From assembly GCF_002896855.1 (NCBI RefSeq), contig NZ_CP021850.1, forward strand, positions 2,815,665-2,879,664: 64,000 nucleotides of DNA, written 5' to 3'. Position numbers and translations under genes: made by a program. Source of the DNA: Clostridium thermosuccinogenes (lineage in GTDB: Bacteria > Bacillota > Clostridia > Acetivibrionales > DSM-5807). Positions 37,201-46,584 of the stretch are shown here, one piece after another (within the stretch, counting starts at the first letter, position 1; each line of letters starts with the position of its first letter). The notes below the pieces were generated by a model. That model ran no database searches, was not told the origin of the DNA, and saw only the letters and a program-made list of their open reading frames with translations.

Positions 37201-40200
37201 TAAGGATTCGTACCGTCATACAGTATGAGAACATATTCATTGTCGCTGCCATCCTTTATTCCGTTGGCGATGATTTTCTGCGCAATGCTTATGGCATCCT
37301 CCAGGCTGTCTGCAGCATACTTAATATCGATCAATGCATCCGAATCCGAACCGCTGCCTAGATTGAACTTATGTTTCAGCCTGTCAGCGGTTGAATAGAC
37401 AGAGGGAGTAGTTGCCATAAGCTTGAAGATATGGTCAAGGTCGTCGGCTATTTCAGGCTGCGCGGCAATACTGAGGTTTGTTCCGACCCTCATGTACAAT
37501 GTCTCTCCTGTCTCCGCATCGTGGTATACCGGTATATCGTCGAAGCCAAGGAGATTCGGATAGGTAGGCTTGGATATTTCGCCTTCTCCGAAAATCAAGT
37601 CTCCGCCCCAGTAATAGGTAACACCCAGTGATGAACGCAGCACCTTCAACTGACCCCATATTTTTTGCGTGTTAAGACCTAAATCCACCTGGGTAACCGT
37701 CATTCCACCAACGAACGGCATGGATTTGGGTATGGTCAGAGCAGCCCTGACGAACGCTTCAAAGAACCATTCGCTGTAGTTCTTCCCTTCAAGTACAATA
37801 TAGCCTCCACCTTGTATTAAATCCGCAAGGCTCATCTGAATGCTTCCCATGATATAAAGATCAGGATACCAGTCAAACTGCATCGCCGCTTTTTTCAAAG
37901 CAATGATATCGGTTGCCTTGATCTTAATATTTGAAGCAGAAAAGGAAATTCCACGCGGCCCAATGGAGAAATCGCATCTTGCCGATAATACCTTGATAAT
38001 GTCAAAGGTTACCGACATTAATATCTTTAGTGGCGGAACCCCACCCGTAAGAAAGATGGTGTCATACAAATTGTCAATTCCACCGCCACCGCCGGTTATC
38101 CAGATAACTCCATGGGCATCTATATTAAGACCCGGCTCGAAACCCGATACAAAGAAATATATTTTGTCGGGAACCGGAATGTTTTTATAGCTTTTAATGG
38201 TAAGCTCAACCTCCAAGCCAAAGGTCTCGAATTCCATCTCGCCTTCGAGGCCAATCATCCAGTTGCCAATAGTGTTTATTTCCAGCTCACCTTTGATTTG
38301 AGGCATTTTTTCGATATAATTCGGAATACCTACATTTACTTTAAAATGCAGGCCGATAAAACCTTTGCCGCAGCCGTACAGGATATCCTCCACCATGACT
38401 GAAGCGGCTTTATCATCATCGTCGTCATCATCATTTCCCTTCTCAACCCCGATAGGTATTGGGAATTTGTCATAGTTGCAATAAAGCCAGTCGGCATATT
38501 CGCCTCTCTCACCTTCTTTGTAATATCTCCAGAATGCCTTCAATCTGGTCCAGTATGTATCTTCTTTCTCATCCTTATTATTGTCATCATCTTTTTTCCC
38601 AGGGATGAGGAAGCCTAAGTCAAGCTTTGCTCCGAAAGATATCAGTCTGCCCACCTCGTTACCGTCATCGTCTTTCATAACACCAAGCCGACCATAGGCA
38701 AGATTGAAGGCCATGCCTAAAATAGACTGGGCTGTGCCCAATATGCTGGGCCATACAAGGCTAATAGCCTCTTCATCGAAGTCTTCTTCCCTTTCTCCGT
38801 TGGTATCATATGGAATAAGGCCAAACTCTTTTCCCTGGACAATCTTTGTGAGTCCGGCTTCACCTTTCCAGATCGATGTTCTGGAATTCGAGGTATAAAG
38901 AGAGCCGTCAAACAGCACCAGAATGTCTCCATATTTGCTATATGTGCTGCTGGAACTATCGGTATAGAAGATGGTCAGCACTCCTGCCTCAAAATCTATA
39001 CAGTTATTGATGGTTATGCAATTTGTTGCTTTACTGTCCACCGAAGATTTGAGGGAGGTCGCCTTAACTTTTGTCGGTACTCTCTCGCCACGTACACTGT
39101 CATAAACCGATTCCTTTATTTCAAATTCCCCTCTGAATTCCAGAAGTATCTCCTCATATTCCTTCTGCTTCGTGCCGTCACTTTTGGTCGTCCCTTCTTT
39201 GAAAGCCTGGAACTCTTTCTCATTTCTAAAGGACAAGATTTGATATACCGGTTCGGTATCACTTTTCAACTGTACAACTGCTATCACACCATAAGTATCG
39301 TTTTTATATTGCTTGTCATCGCTTACCATAAATTTGAGAGCAGGAGCTGTCTGCTTCTGATACTCCGGCGCTACGAGTTCGCCTTTCACTGCCTCATCCG
39401 ACCATTCAAACTGCAAATACCATTCGCCGGTCACCATATCATCGGCCAGAATGATATCAAGCTTGTCCGTTGCGGGCTGCAGTACATTTTCCTTGGGTAT
39501 TGTTAATTCTTTGCCTTCGGTATAAGCTTTAATAGTACAGTTACCGCTTTGAATGGATGCATAAATTATGTCGATGTTGGTACCCGTTACGTACAGGTGC
39601 CTTGTACCACTATAATAAATAATATTCGGCGCAAGGGAGGTAAAGGTGTACTTCGGAAGTCCTCCATCCGTACCGGGACATAGTACATAAAATACCTTTT
39701 CAGCCAGAATTTTATCCTGGGTAAGCGTTGAATCGACAGATGTATTGTAAACCTGGAGCTTTATTTTCCTGTATTCCGTGTTAACAGCCGGTATTGCGGA
39801 AAAATACAGCACATCGGAAACGGTCTCTCCAGCTTCCACATCTACATAATATCTATTATATGGTTCATAATTATCATATTCTATTCCTTCTATTGCTTGT
39901 CCCAATGAATTCAGTGGTTTGAGCCCATATGAAGTATGGACTGCGAGGGTTAATCTGCTGTAATCTGCATTTTGCTCGCCCAAAAGGTTTTTTATAACCA
40001 TTTGGATGGAAAAATCAGCAATTCCCTTTTTCACCAGCGGTACATATGCATTCTTTTTAGAATTGAGCGTAAGAGCCGTCGGTGCCGTTATATCCAAAGT
40101 CATCGTGCTGTCGACAACCTCATCATGATGCGAATATACCCCGTAATAGGTAATGAGAGTGTTTTTTCCTCCGGATGCCGGAACACTGCCGATATCATAA

Positions 40201-41051
40201 TACAAGGCGTAAGCGCTGTCGGCGGTCATGTATTTGTTTAGCGTATTCGTGAAGTCCAGCGTAATGTCCGGTGCGAAATCAAAGAGCGTTGCCGCAAGAT
40301 TGTTCCAGTGACCGAACGCCACCTGGTACGGCAGCTGTCCTTGCTTACTCACGGTGTATGCCGTAACGGAAGGATTGTATGGGTCATCATTGGCAAAGAA
40401 ATTCTGAGGAATGGAATCCGATGCGGTAAGGACTGTTTCCGTCCATATAGAGCGATATTTATTATTCGCATCAACAACCTGATAGGTACCATAATCCTTT
40501 TTATCAAAAGCCGTGTCCAAAAGAATCCTGGCCTTGATGCTCACGGGGCTGCTGCCTTTGTTTTCCACATCATAGGCAATGCTCACCATTCCATGTTCAT
40601 TGGCTCCGGAGCTCACCAGGCTGAGTTTCTGAGTAAAAACCAGGTCGTTGACTTCCCAGACTGCATGGATTTCAGTTTCGTTTATTTTTTTCACCTCTAC
40701 GTCCGAGCTTGACATTCCGAGGAAGCCGTAGCTTCCTCCGAACAAATACTGCTTGGTACTTCCGTCAGCATAGGTCACTTCAAAGGAGGTAAAGGATGTA
40801 TCATACTCATCTCTGTGGTATAGAAGCGCTTTATTGTCGTCTGACTTGATGAGCTTGTCACCTTCCTTGGTCTTTATCAGAAAACCTCCATTCTTTCCGG
40901 ACACGTCAACAGAAATGTATTCATTGGATATCGATACAACTCCGTTTGAATCCTCCATTGCCATTACTTTGAGCGTAGTAATTGGTAGAAACTCTATTAT
41001 AATCGCTAACGCAAGCATTACGGAAATAATGCGTTTTATAATTTTCTTCAT
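34284..41051 (-). CDS. Giant S-layer-anchored surface protein with three SLH domains
   Basis: This 2,255-residue protein has a signal peptide at residues 1-31. The body is a series of beta-rich domains, including Ig-like/fibronectin-like modules at about 1300-1900 (for example AVDTLAPKLLLSSPTNGSFF), an Asp tract near 880 and an InlB-type B-repeat at about 1900-1980 (TSATQGGRVTGGGTYAPGD, then GYKFTGWIL). A Pro/Ser/Glu-rich linker leads to three SLH domains in the last 190 residues (FTDVEKHWAKDYIESAAARG, then FKDAAPNSYYSDALAWASNN and FADEHAISSWAAQAVKLCR). SLH domains bind pyruvylated cell-wall polymers. The start overlaps the upstream gene by four bases; GGGGGTG and AGGAAG lie just before it. 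Confidence 0.92.
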   Translation of the reverse strand: MKKIIKRIISVMLALAIIIEFLPITTLKVMAMEDSNGVVSISNEYISVDVSGKNGGFLIKTKEGDKLIKSDDNKALLYHRDEYDTSFTSFEVTYADGSTKQYLFGGSYGFLGMSSSDVEVKKINETEIHAVWEVNDLVFTQKLSLVSSGANEHGMVSIAYDVENKGSSPVSIKARILLDTAFDKKDYGTYQVVDANNKYRSIWTETVLTASDSIPQNFFANDDPYNPSVTAYTVSKQGQLPYQVAFGHWNNLAATLFDFAPDITLDFTNTLNKYMTADSAYALYYDIGSVPASGGKNTLITYYGVYSHHDEVVDSTMTLDITAPTALTLNSKKNAYVPLVKKGIADFSIQMVIKNLLGEQNADYSRLTLAVHTSYGLKPLNSLGQAIEGIEYDNYEPYNRYYVDVEAGETVSDVLYFSAIPAVNTEYRKIKLQVYNTSVDSTLTQDKILAEKVFYVLCPGTDGGLPKYTFTSLAPNIIYYSGTRHLYVTGTNIDIIYASIQSGNCTIKAYTEGKELTIPKENVLQPATDKLDIILADDMVTGEWYLQFEWSDEAVKGELVAPEYQKQTAPALKFMVSDDKQYKNDTYGVIAVVQLKSDTEPVYQILSFRNEKEFQAFKEGTTKSDGTKQKEYEEILLEFRGEFEIKESVYDSVRGERVPTKVKATSLKSSVDSKATNCITINNCIDFEAGVLTIFYTDSSSSTYSKYGDILVLFDGSLYTSNSRTSIWKGEAGLTKIVQGKEFGLIPYDTNGEREEDFDEEAISLVWPSILGTAQSILGMAFNLAYGRLGVMKDDDGNEVGRLISFGAKLDLGFLIPGKKDDDNNKDEKEDTYWTRLKAFWRYYKEGERGEYADWLYCNYDKFPIPIGVEKGNDDDDDDDKAASVMVEDILYGCGKGFIGLHFKVNVGIPNYIEKMPQIKGELEINTIGNWMIGLEGEMEFETFGLEVELTIKSYKNIPVPDKIYFFVSGFEPGLNIDAHGVIWITGGGGGIDNLYDTIFLTGGVPPLKILMSVTFDIIKVLSARCDFSIGPRGISFSASNIKIKATDIIALKKAAMQFDWYPDLYIMGSIQMSLADLIQGGGYIVLEGKNYSEWFFEAFVRAALTIPKSMPFVGGMTVTQVDLGLNTQKIWGQLKVLRSSLGVTYYWGGDLIFGEGEISKPTYPNLLGFDDIPVYHDAETGETLYMRVGTNLSIAAQPEIADDLDHIFKLMATTPSVYSTADRLKHKFNLGSGSDSDALIDIKYAADSLEDAISIAQKIIANGIKDGSDNEYVLILYDGTNPYEANANVTYNPDTSMGALTITMTTNACYEKDWYVTTPKASQIILYNVAPVPEITSVSGSANGTKLDINWSGTLLTELDSVKYYLVSDKDTIDEGGYPIGELTDSTEIGKGSKSFTVPADVPEGEYYIRAVYSKNDVINSAVISAGKVFVENDKTPDLPSISQVKPAGDLKFDIILDKLTANAYMVNVYEYDADSHSWVYSDVNGIVVEKANIVNNTITVGGSYIYTDNNQNTSSDAQSTSVVKGLAAGKDYRIGVIACNYVDSNGDGEYDSQVFSKESFYSSSGNVTTIDSATSVTMPEPNPPVVNVTADKVPVALSRTVGNKTESYDTYASSDITFTVSADKDMTGTWALDGEGGISGTVAGTTVSIPLTGLDDGDHTLIIKGTGPNGDGFRHAYTFAVDTLAPKLLLSSPTNGSFFNEDGTLTVAGTTDSTAFFSIYSDGMLVCANKSISELGGSIDSDGVFSFKVALPNAHSASSHKITIIASDIVGNATSVDAEVVHGGLSNIQSLAIYADGVKWDNDNIVSNPVSSNTYQLSLCAQTNKGVSFYLTDEKLVSWNCTAVEGTASIDSKGTLTVGADSVGFVTGSLHVAETGSLTSSITFGAERFSSNIGNYTVVTSATQGGRVTGGGTYAPGDTVTLTAIPDSGYKFTGWILEGVSVSDISASTISFTMPDRNVVVTAKFERKLPEDSGGGSPGNTPEESSGNTSEESSGNDEEDPTDSIVYSIAAIADQKVSLKIPSTVDVNQFVAYYLVNGKKVYVPMSIAEDGMLTFIAPATGKYTLVERKISFTDVEKHWAKDYIESAAARGLFTGIGDNKFDPNGKMTRAMFVTVLWRLAGRPSGGAIDFKDAAPNSYYSDALAWASNNGLVSGYGNGLFGVNDKVTREQMCVIFVRFLEYMGFDISEIPEALPFADEHAISSWAAQAVKLCRSLGIVNGKSGNIFDPAADATRAECCAMFIRLIKIYLNSIR

Positions 41052-44000
41052 TCTTCCTGCACCCCCTTAGGAAGTTCAACATAGATCTTGGTAATATACG
41101 TTTGCCTGCTCTGAGTAACGATGTACAGGGTATAAATACCGCTGGATTTCACCGAAATGCTGCCATTGGCATCCGGACGGACAATGGAATAGTAATACTT
41201 CATCTGTCCCGCTGAATTCTGACCGTTGCTCAGATAGATGGTATAAGGCTCATCTCCCAGCGGATTTGTGACCGAGATTGTCATGGTATTGGAGTTTACG
41301 ACTGTCGTACCACCATTATAAGTTTTCTTACCATTGATCAGCACTTCAAGTTCATACTTGGAGTAGACCCTCACAAAACGCGTCGCCTCGGCAGTATTTC
41401 CAACTTCATCCTCCGCTGTATAGATAACATTGTAAACACCCGGTTTGGTAAGATCCACACCCGACGTATCTTTGGTAACTTTTATCTTGCTTCTGTCACT
41501 GTAGTTATCTGTAACTATGCATCCGGCATCAAGCATGGTCATCAAATCCTCTTCAGTGCTGTCCTGACGGATGTCCAGAGTTACCGGTTCAAGAGATATG
41601 ACTGGTGGAGTATTGTCTATGTTTCCTACCACAAATACCGTAGTTGCTCTGTTCCCTGCCTTGTCAAAAGCTATGGCCTCGTATGAGCCGTTATTCATAA
41701 TTGTGATCTTTTCCTTTTTACCTTTTGATACATCCTGGCTGAATATTGTAGTATTGTTTGCACCGATCACGGTCAATGTCCCGGCTTCATCCAAAGAAAT
41801 GGATACGGTCACAGTGCCGCCTGTTACAGACCCGTCTCCGGTTTCAACAGAAATAGTGGGCGGCGTCCGGTCCAAATCTTTATCGACAAAAACATCCACA
41901 GCATTTGTATTCCCGGCAATATCGGTGAAATGATAAATGTAATTACCCTTTTCATAAACCATGAAGCTTATGCTGCTATCCTTACTTATGACTTTGCCGG
42001 GTGTTGTGCTCTCGGCGCAGAATACGTCAATGTCTTTCGGTGTCAAGGTTATAGTTGCAGATAACGGTGTGCCGGATTCATACCCCTCTCTATGGTTGTA
42101 TTTCACTTGCACATTTATTTCCGGTGCTTTCTTAATAATCACATCATCCAGGCGCAAATCGCATTCTACGGTTTTGCCGTTCAGCGCGGTCCCGATCAGC
42201 CTGACGACGATGTTTCCCTTGTGGAAAGTAACTATCGCGGTTTCCGAAGTAGCTTTCAGAGTGAAATATTCGTCATATGTATCATCGGTGACTGGCCACC
42301 ATGTAACTCCGTCATCAAAGGAGATATAAGACGAAACCTCCACTGACTTGTCATAAGTCACCGTAGCCATAATATCCTTGTTTGTCAAAACGGTTGACGG
42401 CGAAGACGGATCAGGTGTTCCATCCGGATACACATAGTGCGGTGACCACTTAACCGAAACTCTAGGAGGATCCCTATCCAGTGATTTTATTTCAACGATG
42501 GTACTTTCCTTGTTTCCTGCCATGTCCACGAAAGTAATCGTCAAAAATTTGTTTTCTCCAAAATCGTAATAGTATTGTCCTTTGTATTTGGGATTATCCA
42601 TCTCAACATTCAGCCCCGTAGGCGACAACAGCGTCACTTTACCGGTATCCGTTATCTTGTCATTGCTTGTATCGCTCAGTTTTATATAAAGCCTCACAGT
42701 ATTAAAATCTATATGTTCTGTACTTACAGTAGCTGTAGGCGGGGTATTATCCAAATACTTGCCCAGCTCCATCGTAAAGGCACTCCTGTTACCGGCTTTG
42801 TCCACAATGACAACTGTAAAGGTAGCTGCCTTTGTTACCGTGATTACGTTTCTGTTTAGAGTGACTCCGTCTATTTCATTCGAAACACTGCCATCGTATG
42901 AAATACCATTGACATCAGAAACCTTACCGTCCAGGAGTACAAGCTTATAGGGTGAGTCCTCAGTAACCACGATTTCAAAGGAGTAGCCCTGCACATAGCC
43001 CGCCTCTCTGATGGCGTCTTCCAAAGTAGTTGTGGTTGTACCGGAGTCAAAATAACTGCGATACTCATTCCTGCCGTCCCTCATAGCATAGATATGAACT
43101 TCATATTCCGGTGCTATCTCATCAATAAGCTGTGCAGGCTCGACAATCGCAATGGGCAGGGTTGCAGTTATACTGCCCTTGTTTCCGGCTGCATCCGTGA
43201 ATTCAAAGGTATAGGATGTTATTGTATCACCGGGGTAGAAGGTATGGGACGTGGACGTACCTCCTGACGGGGTTACATCACGATCCGCGGTGTACCAGAC
43301 TGTAACAGGCTGTGAAGTTTCCGTCACCCCTTCAGGCACCGAATCGGTTTTGAATTCGTTATAGTACCAATGAAGCGTTGCCTGTGGTTTGCCGGTGAGG
43401 ATGTTTGTGATGTATATATCATGTTGCACTCTTTTTTCGCCTACATTCACAACAGTCAACACTATGTTGGAGTCGATGGTCGCAGTAAAAGAAGGAAATG
43501 TATCACTTTCAATCTGGTTGCCAGAACTGTCGAACACCAATATATGGTGACTCTCCTGTTTTTCCGGAACAATCGTGATTTCTACCGGTTTTGACGTAGC
43601 ACCTGTTTCAGAAAGATGTATCAGGAAACCGTACTCTTTGAACTGATCTTTGACCTCAATTTCCTGAGTCCATTTCATGCCGAATATATCGTAGAAAGAA
43701 ATAGTATGATTACCGTCTCTGAAAATAGGCAGCTCGCCATGCTTGATATCACTGTACGACGAAGGATTGGATGTCGCTATAGATTGATCCACCCTGACGA
43801 GTGTATTGAATTCAGCAACAAACCTCCTAATGACAAAAATGTCATTTACATCATCTTCCACGTAACCTTTCACATATTTAGGCCTGATATTGATGCCCTC
43901 AACAACAAGTCCCATACCGGGTTCGGATACATATCCAAAGGGGTCCGTCAATGTGGCATAAAGTTTGTGCGAAACATTCACACCCTCGTCCTTGGAGCTG

Positions 44001-44137
44001 TCGTACTTGATAACGCCATGAACGGTGACATATAACCTTTCATAAGTCTCGTTATCGGTTACAAACTGCTTCCACTCTGCTTCTACTTTATATATACCGT
44101 ATGGATTGGATGTTGCAGGCTCATACACTGCCTCGAA
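41048..44137 (-). pseudogene. 3' part of the IS66-split giant surface protein
   Basis: These are about 1,029 native residues from FEAVYEPATSNPYG to the stop; the ORF reaches back to ATG 44179 inside IS66. It consists of repeated Ig-like and bacterial adhesin-type domains, many ending in D-x-A-G-N (FTDAAGNKGS, VDKAGNRSAF, VDMAGNKEST, FTDIAGNTNA, FDKAGNRATT, AEDEVGNTAE). No SLH domain is present, so it may attach through its neighbour. It overlaps the SLH gene by four bases and would be translated only if an internal start works. Confidence 0.85.
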
Positions 44138-44145
44138 CTTGTCTC
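44138..44145. repeat. IS66 target-site duplication, copy 1
   Basis: CTTGTCTC lies directly before the left end of the IS66 element and is repeated directly after its right end. Confidence 0.95.
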
Positions 44146-44229
44146 GTAAGCGGTAAATAATACCCACATTTAAATGCAAACAGGCTTATGAGATAATCTC
44201 TCCAGAAAATATACTGGAGGTATAACTTT

Positions 44230-44550
44230 ATGACCAAAGCAGATCTTTATCAAAAATGGGCATCCATAATTGCAGAGTACAAATCCAGCGGACAGACGCA
44301 AACTTCATTTTGCAAATCCGCGGGGATAAGTCTTCGTCAGTTAAGCTACTGGTTGAGAAAAGAAAGACAAAACGGAATCATACAATCAGAATCTCCCAAA
44401 TGGATTCCGGTAGAAGTAGATCATAAAGAGCATACAGGCAAAGGCCAATCAATCGAAATCAAATTTGGCCCAGCTGAAGTTCAAGTCAAACCAGGCTTTG
44501 ACCAGAAGCATCTGTTGGATGTGCTAATGGTGCTGAGGGAATTATGCTGA
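44230..44550 (+). CDS. tnpA: IS66 TnpA (helix-turn-helix accessory protein)
   Basis: This 106-residue protein begins with a transposase-8-like helix-turn-helix (KWASIIAEYKSSGQTQTSF, then KSAGISLRQLSYWLRKERQ). It is the first of three IS66 genes and overlaps tnpB by seven bases. It is required with TnpB for IS66 transposition in studied members; the exact role is not settled. Confidence 0.9.
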   Translation: MTKADLYQKWASIIAEYKSSGQTQTSFCKSAGISLRQLSYWLRKERQNGIIQSESPKWIPVEVDHKEHTGKGQSIEIKFGPAEVQVKPGFDQKHLLDVLMVLRELC

Positions 44551-44900
44551 GCATAGCCGGCACCGACAAGGTCTACCTTGCCTGTGGAAGTACCGACATG
44601 CGTAAGTCTATCGATGGCCTGGCTGCCATCGTCCAGCAAAGCTTCGCATTAGACCCCTTCTCGTCTTGTCTATTTGTGTTCTGCAATAAAAAACGTGATA
44701 AGCTTAAAATCCTCCAATGGGAACATAATGGTTTCTGGCTATATTACCGGAGGCTTGAAAAAGGCAAATTCCAATGGCCTAAAGAAAGTTGCGGCACTCC
44801 AATGAAGGTTGGTGTCCGTGAACTGGGTTGGCTGCTGGATGGACTATCCTTGGAGCAGAAGCAGGCACACAAAAAAGTGACAGTAAGTGCAGTAATATGA
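44544..44900 (+). CDS. tnpB: IS66 TnpB (Orf2)
   Basis: This 118-residue protein has the invariant IS66 Orf2 pattern: VYLACGSTDMRKSIDGLAAI, then FVFCNKKRDKLKILQWEHNG and FWLYYRRLEKGKFQWP. It is full length and coupled to tnpA. It is an accessory protein with no known catalytic residues. Confidence 0.95.
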   Translation: MLSIAGTDKVYLACGSTDMRKSIDGLAAIVQQSFALDPFSSCLFVFCNKKRDKLKILQWEHNGFWLYYRRLEKGKFQWPKESCGTPMKVGVRELGWLLDGLSLEQKQAHKKVTVSAVI

Positions 44901-44977
44901 ATACTTTCAAGACAAAAATATTTATATTTTTTATCATTTTCCTGGAAAAAACCGTAGAAAAATGATATAATAAAATT

Positions 44978-46549
44978 ATGGAAAACACAGTGAAATCAAC
45001 GGTTACAATAGAAAAACTCCAAACAGAAATTGAAATATTGAAGCAGGAAAAAGCCGAGCTTGAAGCAAAACTCAAATGGTTTGAAGAACAATTCCGGCTG
45101 CATCAGCATAAGCTTTTTGGGCGTTCAAGTGAAAAGACGGAAGTCCCTGAACAGCTAAATCTTTTCAACGAGGCGGAATCAGAAGCCAAGCCTGCAGTTC
45201 CCGAACCAACATTAGAGGAAATTACATATAAACGTCGTAAAAAGCAGGGGCACAGAGAAGAAATGCTTAAAGACATTCCTGTAGAGACCATAGAGTATCG
45301 CTTGCCTGAAGAAGAGCAGGTTTGTGATTGCTGTGGCGGCAAACTGCATGAAATGAGCAAGGAAGTAAGGCGGGAAATAGAAATTATTCCGGCTCAGGTG
45401 CGTGTAAAGGAACATGTGCAGTATGTATATGGCTGCCGTAATTGCGAGAAGAATGAAATATCTACACCGATAGTAACAGCCCCAATGCCAAAGCCGGCAC
45501 TTCCTGGAAGCCTGGCTTCGGCATCCGCCATAGCTCATGTAATGACGGAGAAATTTGTAAAAGGGCTTCCTCTTTATCGTCAAGAGCAGGACTGGGAGAG
45601 GATGGGGATTGAAATATCCAGGCAAACCATGGCGAACTGGATGATACAAAGCTCCGACAGGTGGCTGCGGCCGATATATGAACGAATGCGGGAACACTTG
45701 CAGCAAAGGGACATCCTCCATTCCGATGATACTACCCTCCAAGTACTCAAGGAACCCGGGCGAGCCGCAGATTCAACCTCCTACATGTGGCTATACCGGA
45801 CCGGCCGGGAAGGGCCTCCGATTATTCTTTATGACTACCAAACTACCAGGGCTGGCAAACATCCTAAAAAATTTCTTGAAGGATTCAAAGGTTACCTTCA
45901 TACGGATGGGTATGATGGTTATAGTGGCATGCCCGGAATCATCCAGGTTGGTTGCTGGGCACATGCAAGGCGTTATTTTGTCGACGCCTTAAAAGCCATG
46001 CCTCCAAAAAAAGATGACAAGCCCACAGTAACAGAAGAAGGTTTGGCATTTTGCAATAACTTGTTTGAGATAGAAAAAATGCTTCATGATGTTACACCGG
46101 AAGAAAGATATGAGGGCCGATTGAAACACAGCCGACCAGTGCTTGATAAATTCAAGGAATGGCTCAAATACTGGAGTCCAAGAGTAACTCCCAAAAGTTC
46201 ATTAGGAAAAGCAATCCAATACTGCCGGAACCAGTGGGACAAGCTGGAGGCCTTTATGCTGGACGGCAGGCTAGAGATTGATAACAACCGAAGTGAACGG
46301 TCGATAAAGCCTTTTGTAATCGGGAGGAAGAATTGGCTGTTTAGCAACACGCCTAAAGGAGCCAATGCCAGCGCAACAATTTACAGTATTGTGGAGACGG
46401 CAAAAGAGAATGGGTTGAACCCGTTTGAATATCTTACTTATCTCTTTGAACGTCTACCGAATATAAATATCAAGGATCAACATGCATTAGACACCTTGTT
46501 GCCATGGTCAGCAAATCTTCCGGGTCATTGCAAAGTGCCCAATAAATAA
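44978..46549 (+). CDS. tnpC: IS66 TnpC (DDE transposase)
   Basis: This 523-residue protein has an N-terminal coiled coil (EKLQTEIEILKQEKAELEAK), the FGRSSEK motif and a zinc-ribbon with CDCCGG and GCRNCEK. The catalytic DDE domain has Asp in LHSDDTTLQVL, Asp in a GCWAHARRYFVDAL-type motif and Glu in LEIDNNRSERSIKPF. It appears intact and able to move the element. Confidence 0.95.
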   Translation: MENTVKSTVTIEKLQTEIEILKQEKAELEAKLKWFEEQFRLHQHKLFGRSSEKTEVPEQLNLFNEAESEAKPAVPEPTLEEITYKRRKKQGHREEMLKDIPVETIEYRLPEEEQVCDCCGGKLHEMSKEVRREIEIIPAQVRVKEHVQYVYGCRNCEKNEISTPIVTAPMPKPALPGSLASASAIAHVMTEKFVKGLPLYRQEQDWERMGIEISRQTMANWMIQSSDRWLRPIYERMREHLQQRDILHSDDTTLQVLKEPGRAADSTSYMWLYRTGREGPPIILYDYQTTRAGKHPKKFLEGFKGYLHTDGYDGYSGMPGIIQVGCWAHARRYFVDALKAMPPKKDDKPTVTEEGLAFCNNLFEIEKMLHDVTPEERYEGRLKHSRPVLDKFKEWLKYWSPRVTPKSSLGKAIQYCRNQWDKLEAFMLDGRLEIDNNRSERSIKPFVIGRKNWLFSNTPKGANASATIYSIVETAKENGLNPFEYLTYLFERLPNINIKDQHALDTLLPWSANLPGHCKVPNK

Positions 46550-46584
46550 TATATATTATGCCCCTGCTAAATCAAAGGTGGGGG

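Noticed and set aside
41571-43594. Long plus-strand ORFs inside the surface-protein genes
   Set aside because: They are complements of repetitive Ig-like coding DNA, without ribosome binding sites or protein-like domains.
45212-45742. 176-codon minus-strand ORF in IS66 tnpC
   Set aside because: Shadow of the transposase frame.
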